Assembly: GCA_020247545.1 (NCBI GenBank)
Contig: JADCIX010000014.1
Span: 1 to 46,108, forward strand
Length of the DNA: 46,108 bases
Source: Rhodocyclaceae bacterium
GTDB taxonomy: Bacteria; Pseudomonadota; Gammaproteobacteria; Burkholderiales; Usitatibacteraceae
Reading direction: 5' to 3'
Shown here: piece by piece, positions 5,665 to 15,572 of the stretch
Position numbering within the stretch: position 1 is the stretch's first letter
Layout: every line of letters starts with the position of its first letter
Program-made: the position numbers and the translations under genes
The notes under the pieces: model-generated
What the model was told of the DNA's origin: nothing
What the model saw: only the letters and a program-made list of their open reading frames with translations
Database searches by the model: none

Positions 5665-8501
5665 GCGGCCGCGTCCGTATTCTTGAAGGCCATACCACCG
5701 CCGTAACTCGAAAGCTCAACCAGCTCGGCACCCTTGGTGACGCTCACCGCGCAGTACTTTAGCTCTGCAATTTTGCCGAACGGGTCGAGCGCCCGATTGG
5801 TGAGCATGTTGGCTGGTGCCTCATAAAACGCGAATGGCATAAATACGCTGCCTACCGGTGTGCCTTCGTCTGCACGAACCGTGATATCGACTTCACCTCT
5901 GCGTGATGCGATGGTCACGATTTCGCCCGGAGCAACACCAACCTTGCGCATATCGATCGGGTTCATACTCACCACCGCGCTGGGCTCGATCACGTCGAGC
6001 ACCGATGCCCTGCGCGTCATGGAGCCGGTGTGCCAATGTTCGAGTTGACGCCCGGTAATGAGCACAAATGGAAATTCAGTGTCGGGCCGCTCGTTAGCGG
6101 GGATGATGTCGGCCGGCACAAATTTAGCGCGGCCGGATGCCGTGGGGAACTTATCGATAAACACCACCGGCTGGCCGGGGTCATTATCGTCTTTACACGG
6201 ATAGGTGACCGACGATTCACGATTAAGGCGATCCCAGCTGATGCCGCTGATGGAGCTTTGCGCGATGTGCATTTCTTCATAGACGGCGGCAACGCCACTC
6301 TCCTCGCCGATGTAATTCCAGTCCAGGCCGAGACGTTTGGCGAGTTGTTGGATGATCCACAAATCCTGCTTGGCTTCACCCGGACAATCGAGTGCACGGC
6401 GGCCGAGTTGCACCATCCGATCGGTATTGGTGACCGTTCCCATTTTTTCCGGCCAAGCGGACGCAGGCAACACCACATCGGCGAGGTAGGCGGTTTCGGT
6501 CAGGAAGATGTCTTGTACCACCAGCATTTCCAAGTTCGCCAAGCCGGCACGTGCGTGGTTGGAGTCCGGATCTGACATCGCGGGGTTTTCCCCCATCACG
6601 TACATGCCCTTGATACTGCCATCACAAGCGGCGTCAATGATTTCAACCACCGTGAGCCCCGGCTTGTCATCCAGTTTTGTGTTCCAAAGCTTTTCGAAAC
6701 GCGCGTGGTTTTCAGGGTTATCAACACGCTTGTAGTCCGGAAACATCATCGGGATCAACCCGGCATCCGATGCTCCCTGTACGTTGTTCTGTCCACGCAA
6801 GGGGTGTAAGCCCGAGCCCGGTTTGCCCACCTGTCCTGTCATCAAGGTCAGCGCAATCAAACAACGTGCATTATCGGTACCGTGCACGTGTTGCGAGATG
6901 CCCATGCCCCACAGAATGATGGAGGCCTTGGAGGTGGCGTAGGCGCGTGCGACTTCGCGCAGCGTTTCGGCCGGGATTCCACACAGCGGTGCCATCTTTT
7001 CCGGCGAAAACTCTTTTGCATTGGCCTTCAGCGCTTCGTAATTCTCAGTGCGGTTCTTGATGAAGTCTTCATCAACTAAACCTTCTTCGATGATGGTGTG
7101 GATCATCGCGTTTAGCATCGCTACATCCATGTCCGGCTTGAATTGCAGGTAGCGCCATGCGTGGCGGTACAAATCATTAAGGCGCGGATCGGCAACAATC
7201 AGTTTTGCATTCCTGTTTGCGGCATTCTTGATCCACGTTGCAGCAACGGGATGGTTGGACGTTGGGTTTGCGCCGATGACAAAAATGACTTCAGCGTTTT
7301 CCACGTCACCCACTTGATTCGAGACCGCGCCCGAGCCGACCCCTTCGAGCAATGCCGCCACCGATGACGCATGACACAAGCGTGTGCAGTGATCGACGTT
7401 GTTTGAGCCGAAGCCGACGCGAACGAGCTTCTGGAAGAGATAGGCTTCTTCGTTCGAGCCTTTTGCACTACCGAAACCGGCAAGTGACTTGGGTCCATGT
7501 TGATCGCGAATTTTTGCAAGAGTGCCGCCAGCCAAATCGAGCGCTTCTTCCCATGTCGCCTCGCGGAAAACATCGCGCCAATTCTCCGGGTCCATACGGA
7601 AGTCGCCGTTTTTCAGCACACCTTCTTTACGAATCAACGGCGTGGTGAGGCGTTGCTTGTGATGCGCGTAATCAAACCCGAATCGTCCCTTTACACATAG
7701 TCGGGACTGGTTGGCCGGGCCGTCGCGGCCTTCGACACGAATGATCTTGTTGTCTTTGATGTGATAGGTGAGCTGGCAACCCACACCACAGTAAGGGCAA
7801 ACGCTATCGACTTTTTTGTCCGCCACTACTGCATAGGCTTCTTTGGCTGGAGCCAGCGCGCCGGTCGGGCAGGCCTGTACACATTCGCCACACGCGACAC
7901 AAGTTGATGCACCCATCGGGTCGTCAAAGTCGAATACGATTTTCGACTCGGCACCGCGGAACGCGTAGCCGATGACGTCGTTGTTTTGTTCTTCACGGCA
8001 GGCGCGAACGCAGCGCGTGCATTGAATACACGCGTCCAAGTTCACACTCATCGCCGGGTGGGAGTAGTCCCGCGCGGGTGCCGGATGTTTGGCAACTTTG
8101 GATGCGAAGCGAGACTCGGTGACGCCGAGCTTTGCCGACCATTTGCTGAGTTCGTTTTTTTGCGGCTTGTGGTTTTTGTCCGGCGCGTCTGAATTCAGCA
8201 ACTCCAGCACCATCTTTTGCGAGTGCAGCGCGCGCGGTGAGTCGGTCGAGACGTCCATGTTGTTGCTTGGGTGGCGACAGCACGAAGGCGCTAACACCCG
8301 TTCACCCTTGATCTCGACCACACACGCGCGGCAATTGCCGTCTGGCCGATAACCCGGCTTGTAACAGAGATGCGGGATTTCTTTGCCGTGTTCTTTCGCA
8401 ATTTCGATCAGCGTTTGATCGGCAAAGGCCGTCACTTTTTCACCGTCGAGTGTGAATTCAACGGTGGTGCGTTGGACTAAGGGTTCAGCGAGCATGCTCA
8501 T
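5661..8501 (-). CDS. fdsA: NAD-dependent formate dehydrogenase, alpha subunit
   Basis: The 946-residue catalytic subunit oxidises formate to CO2 at a bis-MGD molybdenum (or tungsten) centre. Visible in order: [2Fe-2S] ligands Cys46, Cys57, Cys60, Cys74; two ferredoxin clusters (Cys158/161/164/168 and Cys201/204/207/211); the cofactor-domain [4Fe-4S] site (Cys235/238/242/269); and Mo ligand Cys376 followed by His377 in TRLCHASS, so it is the Cys and not the selenocysteine form. The longer in-frame start at 8624 reads through REP-like repeats, so ATG 8501 was chosen. It lies downstream of the fused fdsGB, separated by a 175 bp repeat-filled gap. The stop codon lies in the CTAG duplication of the MITE-like element. 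It acts in the cytoplasm with FdsGB. Confidence 0.95.
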   Translation of the reverse strand: MSMLAEPLVQRTTVEFTLDGEKVTAFADQTLIEIAKEHGKEIPHLCYKPGYRPDGNCRACVVEIKGERVLAPSCCRHPSNNMDVSTDSPRALHSQKMVLELLNSDAPDKNHKPQKNELSKWSAKLGVTESRFASKVAKHPAPARDYSHPAMSVNLDACIQCTRCVRACREEQNNDVIGYAFRGAESKIVFDFDDPMGASTCVACGECVQACPTGALAPAKEAYAVVADKKVDSVCPYCGVGCQLTYHIKDNKIIRVEGRDGPANQSRLCVKGRFGFDYAHHKQRLTTPLIRKEGVLKNGDFRMDPENWRDVFREATWEEALDLAGGTLAKIRDQHGPKSLAGFGSAKGSNEEAYLFQKLVRVGFGSNNVDHCTRLCHASSVAALLEGVGSGAVSNQVGDVENAEVIFVIGANPTSNHPVAATWIKNAANRNAKLIVADPRLNDLYRHAWRYLQFKPDMDVAMLNAMIHTIIEEGLVDEDFIKNRTENYEALKANAKEFSPEKMAPLCGIPAETLREVARAYATSKASIILWGMGISQHVHGTDNARCLIALTLMTGQVGKPGSGLHPLRGQNNVQGASDAGLIPMMFPDYKRVDNPENHARFEKLWNTKLDDKPGLTVVEIIDAACDGSIKGMYVMGENPAMSDPDSNHARAGLANLEMLVVQDIFLTETAYLADVVLPASAWPEKMGTVTNTDRMVQLGRRALDCPGEAKQDLWIIQQLAKRLGLDWNYIGEESGVAAVYEEMHIAQSSISGISWDRLNRESSVTYPCKDDNDPGQPVVFIDKFPTASGRAKFVPADIIPANERPDTEFPFVLITGRQLEHWHTGSMTRRASVLDVIEPSAVVSMNPIDMRKVGVAPGEIVTIASRRGEVDITVRADEGTPVGSVFMPFAFYEAPANMLTNRALDPFGKIAELKYCAVSVTKGAELVELSSYGGGMAFKNTDAAA

Positions 8502-8525
8502 AGCGGCAACTGAAAAATAACAGGT

Positions 8526-8556
8526 GTCTCCCCGGCGGAGACCGGGGTCCAATCTT
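8526..8556. repeat. REP-like palindrome in the fdsB-fdsA gap
   Basis: GTCTCC (8526-8531) and GGAGAC (8537-8542) form a hairpin, and CCCCGG/CCGGGG overlaps it. Translated on the minus strand it gives the peptide RLDPGLRRGD, a recurrent signature of non-coding palindromic repeats in proteobacteria. Confidence 0.6.
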
Positions 8557-8573
8557 GTCTGCGAGGGCACGTT

Positions 8574-8619
8574 GCGAAATTGGGCCCCGGCGGGTTGACG
8601 TAAATGAGCCGGGGCGACA
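8574..8619. repeat. REP-like palindromic repeat, copy C
   Basis: GCGAAATTGGGCCCCGG at 8574-8590 and GCCGGGGCGACA at 8608-8619 match copies A and B at 484 and 1108 in the same orientation. The CCCCGGC/GCCGGGG arms can form a stem between fdsB and fdsA. Confidence 0.6.
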
Positions 8620-8676
8620 TGCAAAGACTAGTGTCAAAGCGGTTGTTACCATTCTGAAAAGCGCGCATAAAGTCAC

Positions 8677-10407
8677 TCACTCGATCTCATGGGAAAAATG
8701 CTTAATCACACACCGAATCGGATTCGGTGCCGCCTGCCCCAACCCACAGATGGACGCATCCATCATCGCTTGTGACAACTCTTCGAGCAATCCGGTTTTC
8801 CACTTCGATTCTTCGAGCAGCGTCACCGCTTTTTCGGTGCCGACCCGGCACGGCGTACATTGTCCACAACTCTCGTCGGCAAAAAACTTCATTAAGTTCA
8901 GCGCGGCGTCGCGTGCTTTGTCCTGTTTAGACATGATCACAATCGCAGCCGAGCCAATAAAACAGCCGTGCGGCTGCAAGGTATCAAAGTCGAGGGGAAT
9001 ATCCCCCATGCTTGAGGGCAAGATACCACCGGAGGCACCGCCGGGAAGATACGCATAGAAGTTGTGACCGTCCAACATGCCGCCGCAATACTCATCGATG
9101 AGTTCTCTCACCGTAATGCCGGCTGGCGCCAAGTGCACACCCGGCTGCTTGACGCGCCCCGATACCGAGAATGACCGGAGACCCTTGCGGCCATTCCGTC
9201 CATGGCCGCTAAACCATGAAGCCCCTTTTTCGAGGATGTCGCGCACCCAATAAAGCGTTTCGAAGTTGTGTTCTAGTGTGGGGCGGCCGAACAACCCAAC
9301 TTGTGCGACGTACGGCGGGCGCAAGCGGGGCATGCCACGTTTACCTTCGATGGATTCGATCATCGCCGATTCTTCGCCGCAGATATACGCGCCGGCACCG
9401 CGACGGATTTCGATCTTCGGTAGCGTGATGCCTTTGCCACTCGCCCATGCTTGTGCGGCGGCCATCTCGGCTTCAATAATGATCCGGCAGTGGTGATATT
9501 CGTCGCGCAAATACACATATGATGCATCGATGCCAACTACTTGCGCGGCGATGAGCATGCCTTCGATGAACCGATGCGGGTCGCGCTCCAGGTAGTAACG
9601 GTCCTTAAACGTGCCCGGCTCGCCCTCGTCGATGTTGACTGCCATCAGGCGTGGACCGGTCTCCCCGCGCACGATGCGCCACTTACGACCGGTTGGAAAA
9701 CCGGCACCACCAAGGCCGCGCAGCCCAGAGTGCTCCATCTCGGTGATGACGGCTTCCACATCGCGTTTGCCGCTCAGCACCGCGAGCAGCGTTTGATAGC
9801 CGCCCTCAGCGAGGTACTGTTTGAGTCCGACGTGTGTCGTGGTTTGTTGCGCGGTGGGTTTAGTGTCCTGCTCGCAAACCGCCTTTGCAACACTCTCGAC
9901 CGTGGCGTGACCAAACGCGTGCTGCCCGACACAAACCGCCGGTGCTTCGGCACAACGGCCAATACACGGTGCCTCAATCACGCGTACCTCTTTACCGAGA
10001 ATTGCGGGCAGTTTTTCCAGTAACGCTGCGCTACCCGCCATACTGCAGCTCAAGGTTTCGCAGACACGAACGGTAAGGGCTGCGGGTACAGCCTCACCTT
10101 CTTTGATGACATCAAAGTGATGATAGAAGGTCGCGACTTCATAGACTTCCGTCTGTGAGATCTTCATCGCCTCGGCGAGCGCCGCCATATGCGCCGCACT
10201 CAAGTGGCCAAAACGGTCTTGAATCAAATGCAAATATTCAACCAAAAGATCGCGCCTGAGGTGACCAACGGCGTCGCGGCCACCGAGCAGCGCGGCGATC
10301 ATTTCCCGCGCGTCCGGGTCGACTTGGCGACCTTTGGGAGCGCTGCGGGGCTTCACTTTGCTGCGGACTTCGGCCAGCGGAATCACAATCGTGGCGCGGT
10401 CGTTCAT
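8677..10407 (-). CDS. fdsB: Formate dehydrogenase diaphorase subunit, FdsG-FdsB fusion
   Basis: This 576-residue protein joins a NuoE-like domain (about 30-180; [2Fe-2S] ligands Cys116, Cys121, Cys148, Cys152) to a NuoF-like domain (about 195-576). The latter shows the FMN loop GLGGAGFPTG (231-240), the NADH-site GAGAYICGEES motif and a [4Fe-4S] site (Cys514, Cys517, Cys520, Cys554). It passes electrons from FdsA to NAD+. In Rhodobacter- and Cupriavidus-type enzymes FdsG and FdsB are separate proteins. The ATG follows GGAGAG by eight bases. It is the first gene of the fds operon. No fdsC or fdsD is visible downstream. Confidence 0.93.
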   Translation of the reverse strand: MNDRATIVIPLAEVRSKVKPRSAPKGRQVDPDAREMIAALLGGRDAVGHLRRDLLVEYLHLIQDRFGHLSAAHMAALAEAMKISQTEVYEVATFYHHFDVIKEGEAVPAALTVRVCETLSCSMAGSAALLEKLPAILGKEVRVIEAPCIGRCAEAPAVCVGQHAFGHATVESVAKAVCEQDTKPTAQQTTTHVGLKQYLAEGGYQTLLAVLSGKRDVEAVITEMEHSGLRGLGGAGFPTGRKWRIVRGETGPRLMAVNIDEGEPGTFKDRYYLERDPHRFIEGMLIAAQVVGIDASYVYLRDEYHHCRIIIEAEMAAAQAWASGKGITLPKIEIRRGAGAYICGEESAMIESIEGKRGMPRLRPPYVAQVGLFGRPTLEHNFETLYWVRDILEKGASWFSGHGRNGRKGLRSFSVSGRVKQPGVHLAPAGITVRELIDEYCGGMLDGHNFYAYLPGGASGGILPSSMGDIPLDFDTLQPHGCFIGSAAIVIMSKQDKARDAALNLMKFFADESCGQCTPCRVGTEKAVTLLEESKWKTGLLEELSQAMMDASICGLGQAAPNPIRCVIKHFSHEIE

Positions 10408-10582
10408 CTAAACACTCTCCGGAACTTAGCGGGTTCGGCATCCGTGCGGATACGTGGCGCGCCGCTGGTGGTGTGGCCTTGGCTGGGCTCAGTCACCAAA
10501 ATTTTGATGTATGCAAGGATAGCGGTCAAGCCGCATGCGACCCATGACGAGCATCAAGACAAACGTGCCAGATAGAAAACTC

Positions 10583-10607
10583 AAAACCCGCCATTCGGCG
10601 GGCGTTT
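10583..10607 (-). terminator. Terminator after fadH
   Basis: CCCGCC (10587-10592) and GGCGGG (10597-10602) form a stem. Read on the minus strand it ends GGCGGGTTTTGAGTTTTC. It isolates fadH from the fds operon. The rest of 10408-10682 shows nothing else and should hold the fds promoter. Confidence 0.65.
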
Positions 10608-10682
10608 CCAGCCAAGAATACTTGAAGACAACCGTCAATAGGCGATGTTGTCCGTCTGGTGCCGCCGTATCGGATGACCGAA

Positions 10683-12764
<2,082 letters not shown>

Positions 12765-12776
12765 TCAGGACTGGAC

Positions 12777-13655
12777 TTACTTTAGGACGGACTTAAGCAA
12801 TTCGCCCATCTTGGCTGGGTTCTTTGTCACTTTAATGCCGCACTCTTCCATCACGGCCAGCTTCTCCTGTGCGGTGCCTTTGCCGCCAGAGATGATGGCA
12901 CCGGCGTGACCCATCCTTTTTCCAGGCGGGGCGGTAACACCTGCGATGAATCCAACAACCGGTTTCTTCATGTTGTCCTTAATCCAGCGCGCACAGGTTT
13001 CTTCGGCGTCGCCGCCTATTTCACCGACCATGATCACCGCATCGGTTTCAGGATCATCGTTGAACAATTTCATGATGTCGATGTGTTTCATGCCGTTGAC
13101 CGGGTCACCACCAATACCGACACAAGACGATTGGCCTAAGCCCAACTCCATCAACTGACCGACCGCCTCGTACGTCAACGTACCAGAGCGCGACACCACA
13201 CCGATACGACCTTTTTTGTGGATGTGGCCGGGCATGATGCCGATTTTAATTTCGTCCGGTGTAATCACGCCTGGGCAGTTAGGCCCAATCAGGATGGTGC
13301 CTTTACCTTGCATCCGCTCGCGCGTACGAATCATGTCGCGAACCGGAATACCCTCGGTGATACAGATCACCAGTTCAATGCCCGCGTCAACCGCTTCATC
13401 AATGGCGGCGGCGGCGAACGGCGGCGGGACATAAATCACCGATGCATTCGCACCCGTCTTTTCTTTGGCTTCAGCGACGGTATCAAAAATCGGGATGCCT
13501 TCATAATTCTGGCCACCCTTCTTGGGCGTCACACCTGCGACGTAACAATTTGCACCATTGGCGTATTCTTTTCCCATTTTGGTATGGAACATACCGGTCT
13601 TGCCGGTGATACCCTGGGTGAGAACACGCGTGTCTTTATTGATAAGAATTGACAT
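12777..13655 (-). CDS. sucD: Succinate-CoA ligase, alpha subunit
   Basis: The 292-residue alpha subunit of succinyl-CoA synthetase in the citric acid cycle. The Rossmann CoA-binding start ([17 protein letters not shown]) is complete. The phosphorylated histidine lies in [10 protein letters not shown] near residue 250. It starts six bases after the sucC stop, so the two are translated from one message. Length is normal and all family motifs are intact. The operon ends at the strong hairpin 12735-12762. Confidence 0.97.
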   Translation of the reverse strand: MSILINKDTRVLTQGITGKTGMFHTKMGKEYANGANCYVAGVTPKKGGQNYEGIPIFDTVAEAKEKTGANASVIYVPPPFAAAAIDEAVDAGIELVICITEGIPVRDMIRTRERMQGKGTILIGPNCPGVITPDEIKIGIMPGHIHKKGRIGVVSRSGTLTYEAVGQLMELGLGQSSCVGIGGDPVNGMKHIDIMKLFNDDPETDAVIMVGEIGGDAEETCARWIKDNMKKPVVGFIAGVTAPPGKRMGHAGAIISGGKGTAQEKLAVMEECGIKVTKNPAKMGELLKSVLK

Positions 13656-13661
13656 GATCGA

Positions 13662-14825
13662 TTAACCCTTCGCTGCCGCTACGACGCGCTCAGCAGCTTC
13701 AGCCATATTGTTTGCAGAAATGATCGGTAGTCCAGAATCCTTGAGGATTTGTTTGCCCAGATCTTCGTTAGTGCCCTTCATGCGCACCACAAGCGGGACC
13801 GACAGTTTGACTTCGCGCGCTGCGGCGATGACACCATTGGCAATCACATCACACTTCATGATGCCGCCGAAGATGTTGACTAGAATCGCCTTTAGGTTCG
13901 GATTGCGCAGCATGATTTTGAAGGCTTCAGTTACCTTCTCGGTCGTGGCACCACCACCCACGTCAAGGAAGTTGGCCGGTGAACCGCCGTAGAGTTTGAT
14001 CACGTCCATGGTCGCCATTGCCAAACCGGCACCATTAACGAGGCAGCCGATATTGCCATCGAGCGAAATGTAAGTAAGATCAAATTTTGAGGCCTCGACT
14101 TCCGCAGGGTCTTCTTCGTCAAGATCGCGCATCGCGACAATGTCGGGGTGGCGGTAGAGAGCATTGGAGTCGAAATTTAACTTCGCATCGAGTGCCAGTA
14201 CTTTGTTGTCACCGGTGTAGATCAGCGGATTGATTTCCGCAAGCGAACAATCACACTCGTCAAACGCCTTGTAAAGCGACTGCATAAATGCCGCGCCCTG
14301 CGCCACCGCTTGATCTGGCACACCGATCTTTCTGGCAACGTCTTCGGCTTCCGCCGTTGTCAGGCCAATCTTTGGGTCGATGTGAACCTTAACAATTTTC
14401 TCCGGCGTGTGTTCGGCGACGTGTTCAATATCCATACCACCTTCACTGGACGCCATCAACGTCACGCGTTGCGACGCACGATCTACCACCATACCAACAT
14501 ACAACTCTTTCTTGATGTCGGCTCCCTCTTCGACCAGCAAGCGCTTGACCAGACGCCCTTCAGGCCCGGTTTGGTGGGTCACCAAGGTCATGCCGAGAAT
14601 CTGCGAAGCGTACTGCCGCACTTCATCAATCGATTTCGCAACTTTGACGCCGCCCCCTTTGCCGCGTCCACCAGCATGGATCTGCGCCTTTACGACCCAA
14701 ACCTTGCCGCCTAACGTTTCGGCAGCCTTGACCGCTTCGTCGGCCGAAAAACAGGCTACGCCGCGAGGTGTGGCGACACCGTATCTGCGCAAGATTTCCT
14801 TGCCTTGGTATTCATGAACATTCAT
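13662..14825 (-). CDS. sucC: Succinate-CoA ligase, ADP-forming beta subunit
   Basis: The 387-residue beta subunit begins [17 protein letters not shown], the usual start. An ATP-grasp domain (about 1-240) is followed by the CoA-ligase domain with [13 protein letters not shown] and [13 protein letters not shown]. It supplies the nucleotide site for ATP formation from succinyl-CoA. An in-frame extension to 14873 (16 residues) has no homology and was left out. First gene of sucCD. Confidence 0.97.
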   Translation of the reverse strand: MNVHEYQGKEILRRYGVATPRGVACFSADEAVKAAETLGGKVWVVKAQIHAGGRGKGGGVKVAKSIDEVRQYASQILGMTLVTHQTGPEGRLVKRLLVEEGADIKKELYVGMVVDRASQRVTLMASSEGGMDIEHVAEHTPEKIVKVHIDPKIGLTTAEAEDVARKIGVPDQAVAQGAAFMQSLYKAFDECDCSLAEINPLIYTGDNKVLALDAKLNFDSNALYRHPDIVAMRDLDEEDPAEVEASKFDLTYISLDGNIGCLVNGAGLAMATMDVIKLYGGSPANFLDVGGGATTEKVTEAFKIMLRNPNLKAILVNIFGGIMKCDVIANGVIAAAREVKLSVPLVVRMKGTNEDLGKQILKDSGLPIISANNMAEAAERVVAAAKG

Positions 14826-14907
14826 TGGGGGACTCTTGGATAAAGATGGATGACTGCGGGAGGATTGCTGCAAGCTTGCCGAAGCTACATTTTACCGCGC
14901 ATCGCGG

Positions 14908-15483
14908 TCACGGATTGGTTTGCTCACCTTCACCGCTTTGATCAACCGGGGTATCGCCCCGGTACCATTTAGGATAAAACGTGGCGACCGCTGCGGCGTC
15001 GCTGGCAAGCGCATGGCAGCCGTCTAGTTGGAATGGCTTCTTTTGTGGATTGGACGGGAGTTGTCCGGCGAGATTCTGGTATGCGGTCGTCGCCAATAGC
15101 GATATCAAGTCCGTCAAGTGGGTACAGCCCTTGGTTCCGCCAAAGGTCTCACGGACTTTGGCGCTAAATCCAGGGCGCATCGACCAACCAATCATCGCTC
15201 GATAGTGCGGCGTAATTTCGCCACAAAATCCTGGGTAAGGATGGGCGTCCGAGATCGCCTCTGCGTCGATGATCGTCATCGAGGTGTCGTACGTGATGCG
15301 CAACCACATCTCGTGTACAGGCTCACCAGCGAGCCGTTCACCGCTCCGCAATTTAAACGAATAAGCTTTGGTATCAACCAGATGCCCTTCCACCTCAAAC
15401 AGTCCGTCGTCGCGTTTGTATCCCCTCGCGGAGATTTTGCGGTGGTGAAGTGGCTGACGGGGGACGTGAGCAGAAAGGGGCAT
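14908..15483 (-). CDS. DUF2889 domain protein
   Basis: A 191-residue soluble protein. It shows the family pattern: PLHHRKISARGYKRDDGLFEVEGHLVDTK at the start, a central EMWLRITYD strand, and GTKGCTHLTDLI with a conserved Cys-Thr-His. Function is not known. DUF2889 genes recur in betaproteobacteria as single cytoplasmic proteins. The ATG at 15483 was chosen because the upstream in-frame codon is a TTG with no ribosome-binding site. It lies upstream of sucC on the same strand (82 bp gap), so co-transcription is possible. Confidence 0.85.
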   Translation of the reverse strand: MPLSAHVPRQPLHHRKISARGYKRDDGLFEVEGHLVDTKAYSFKLRSGERLAGEPVHEMWLRITYDTSMTIIDAEAISDAHPYPGFCGEITPHYRAMIGWSMRPGFSAKVRETFGGTKGCTHLTDLISLLATTAYQNLAGQLPSNPQKKPFQLDGCHALASDAAAVATFYPKWYRGDTPVDQSGEGEQTNP

Positions 15484-15513
15484 GATCAGACTCAATGGAT
15501 ACAGTACGGAAAA

Positions 15514-15541
15514 ACAAAAAACGCCCCAAAGGGCGCTTTTT
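15514..15541 (-). terminator. Terminator after the CHASE2 kinase gene
   Basis: The hairpin has GCGCCC/GGGGCG arms around TTTG on the minus strand and is followed by TTTTTTGTTTTT. It separates the kinase gene from the DUF2889 gene. Confidence 0.8.
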
Positions 15542-15572
15542 GTCAGGGCTATGAACGATATTTTGTCCTACT

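Noticed and set aside
5354-5731. Minus-strand 125-residue frame near fdsA
   Set aside because: It reads through the MITE-like element and the 3' end of fdsA in another frame; no protein features.
8502-8624. N-terminal extension of FdsA (41 residues)
   Set aside because: The extension is translated REP-like repeat, including RLDPGLRRGD, and precedes the normal FdsA start.
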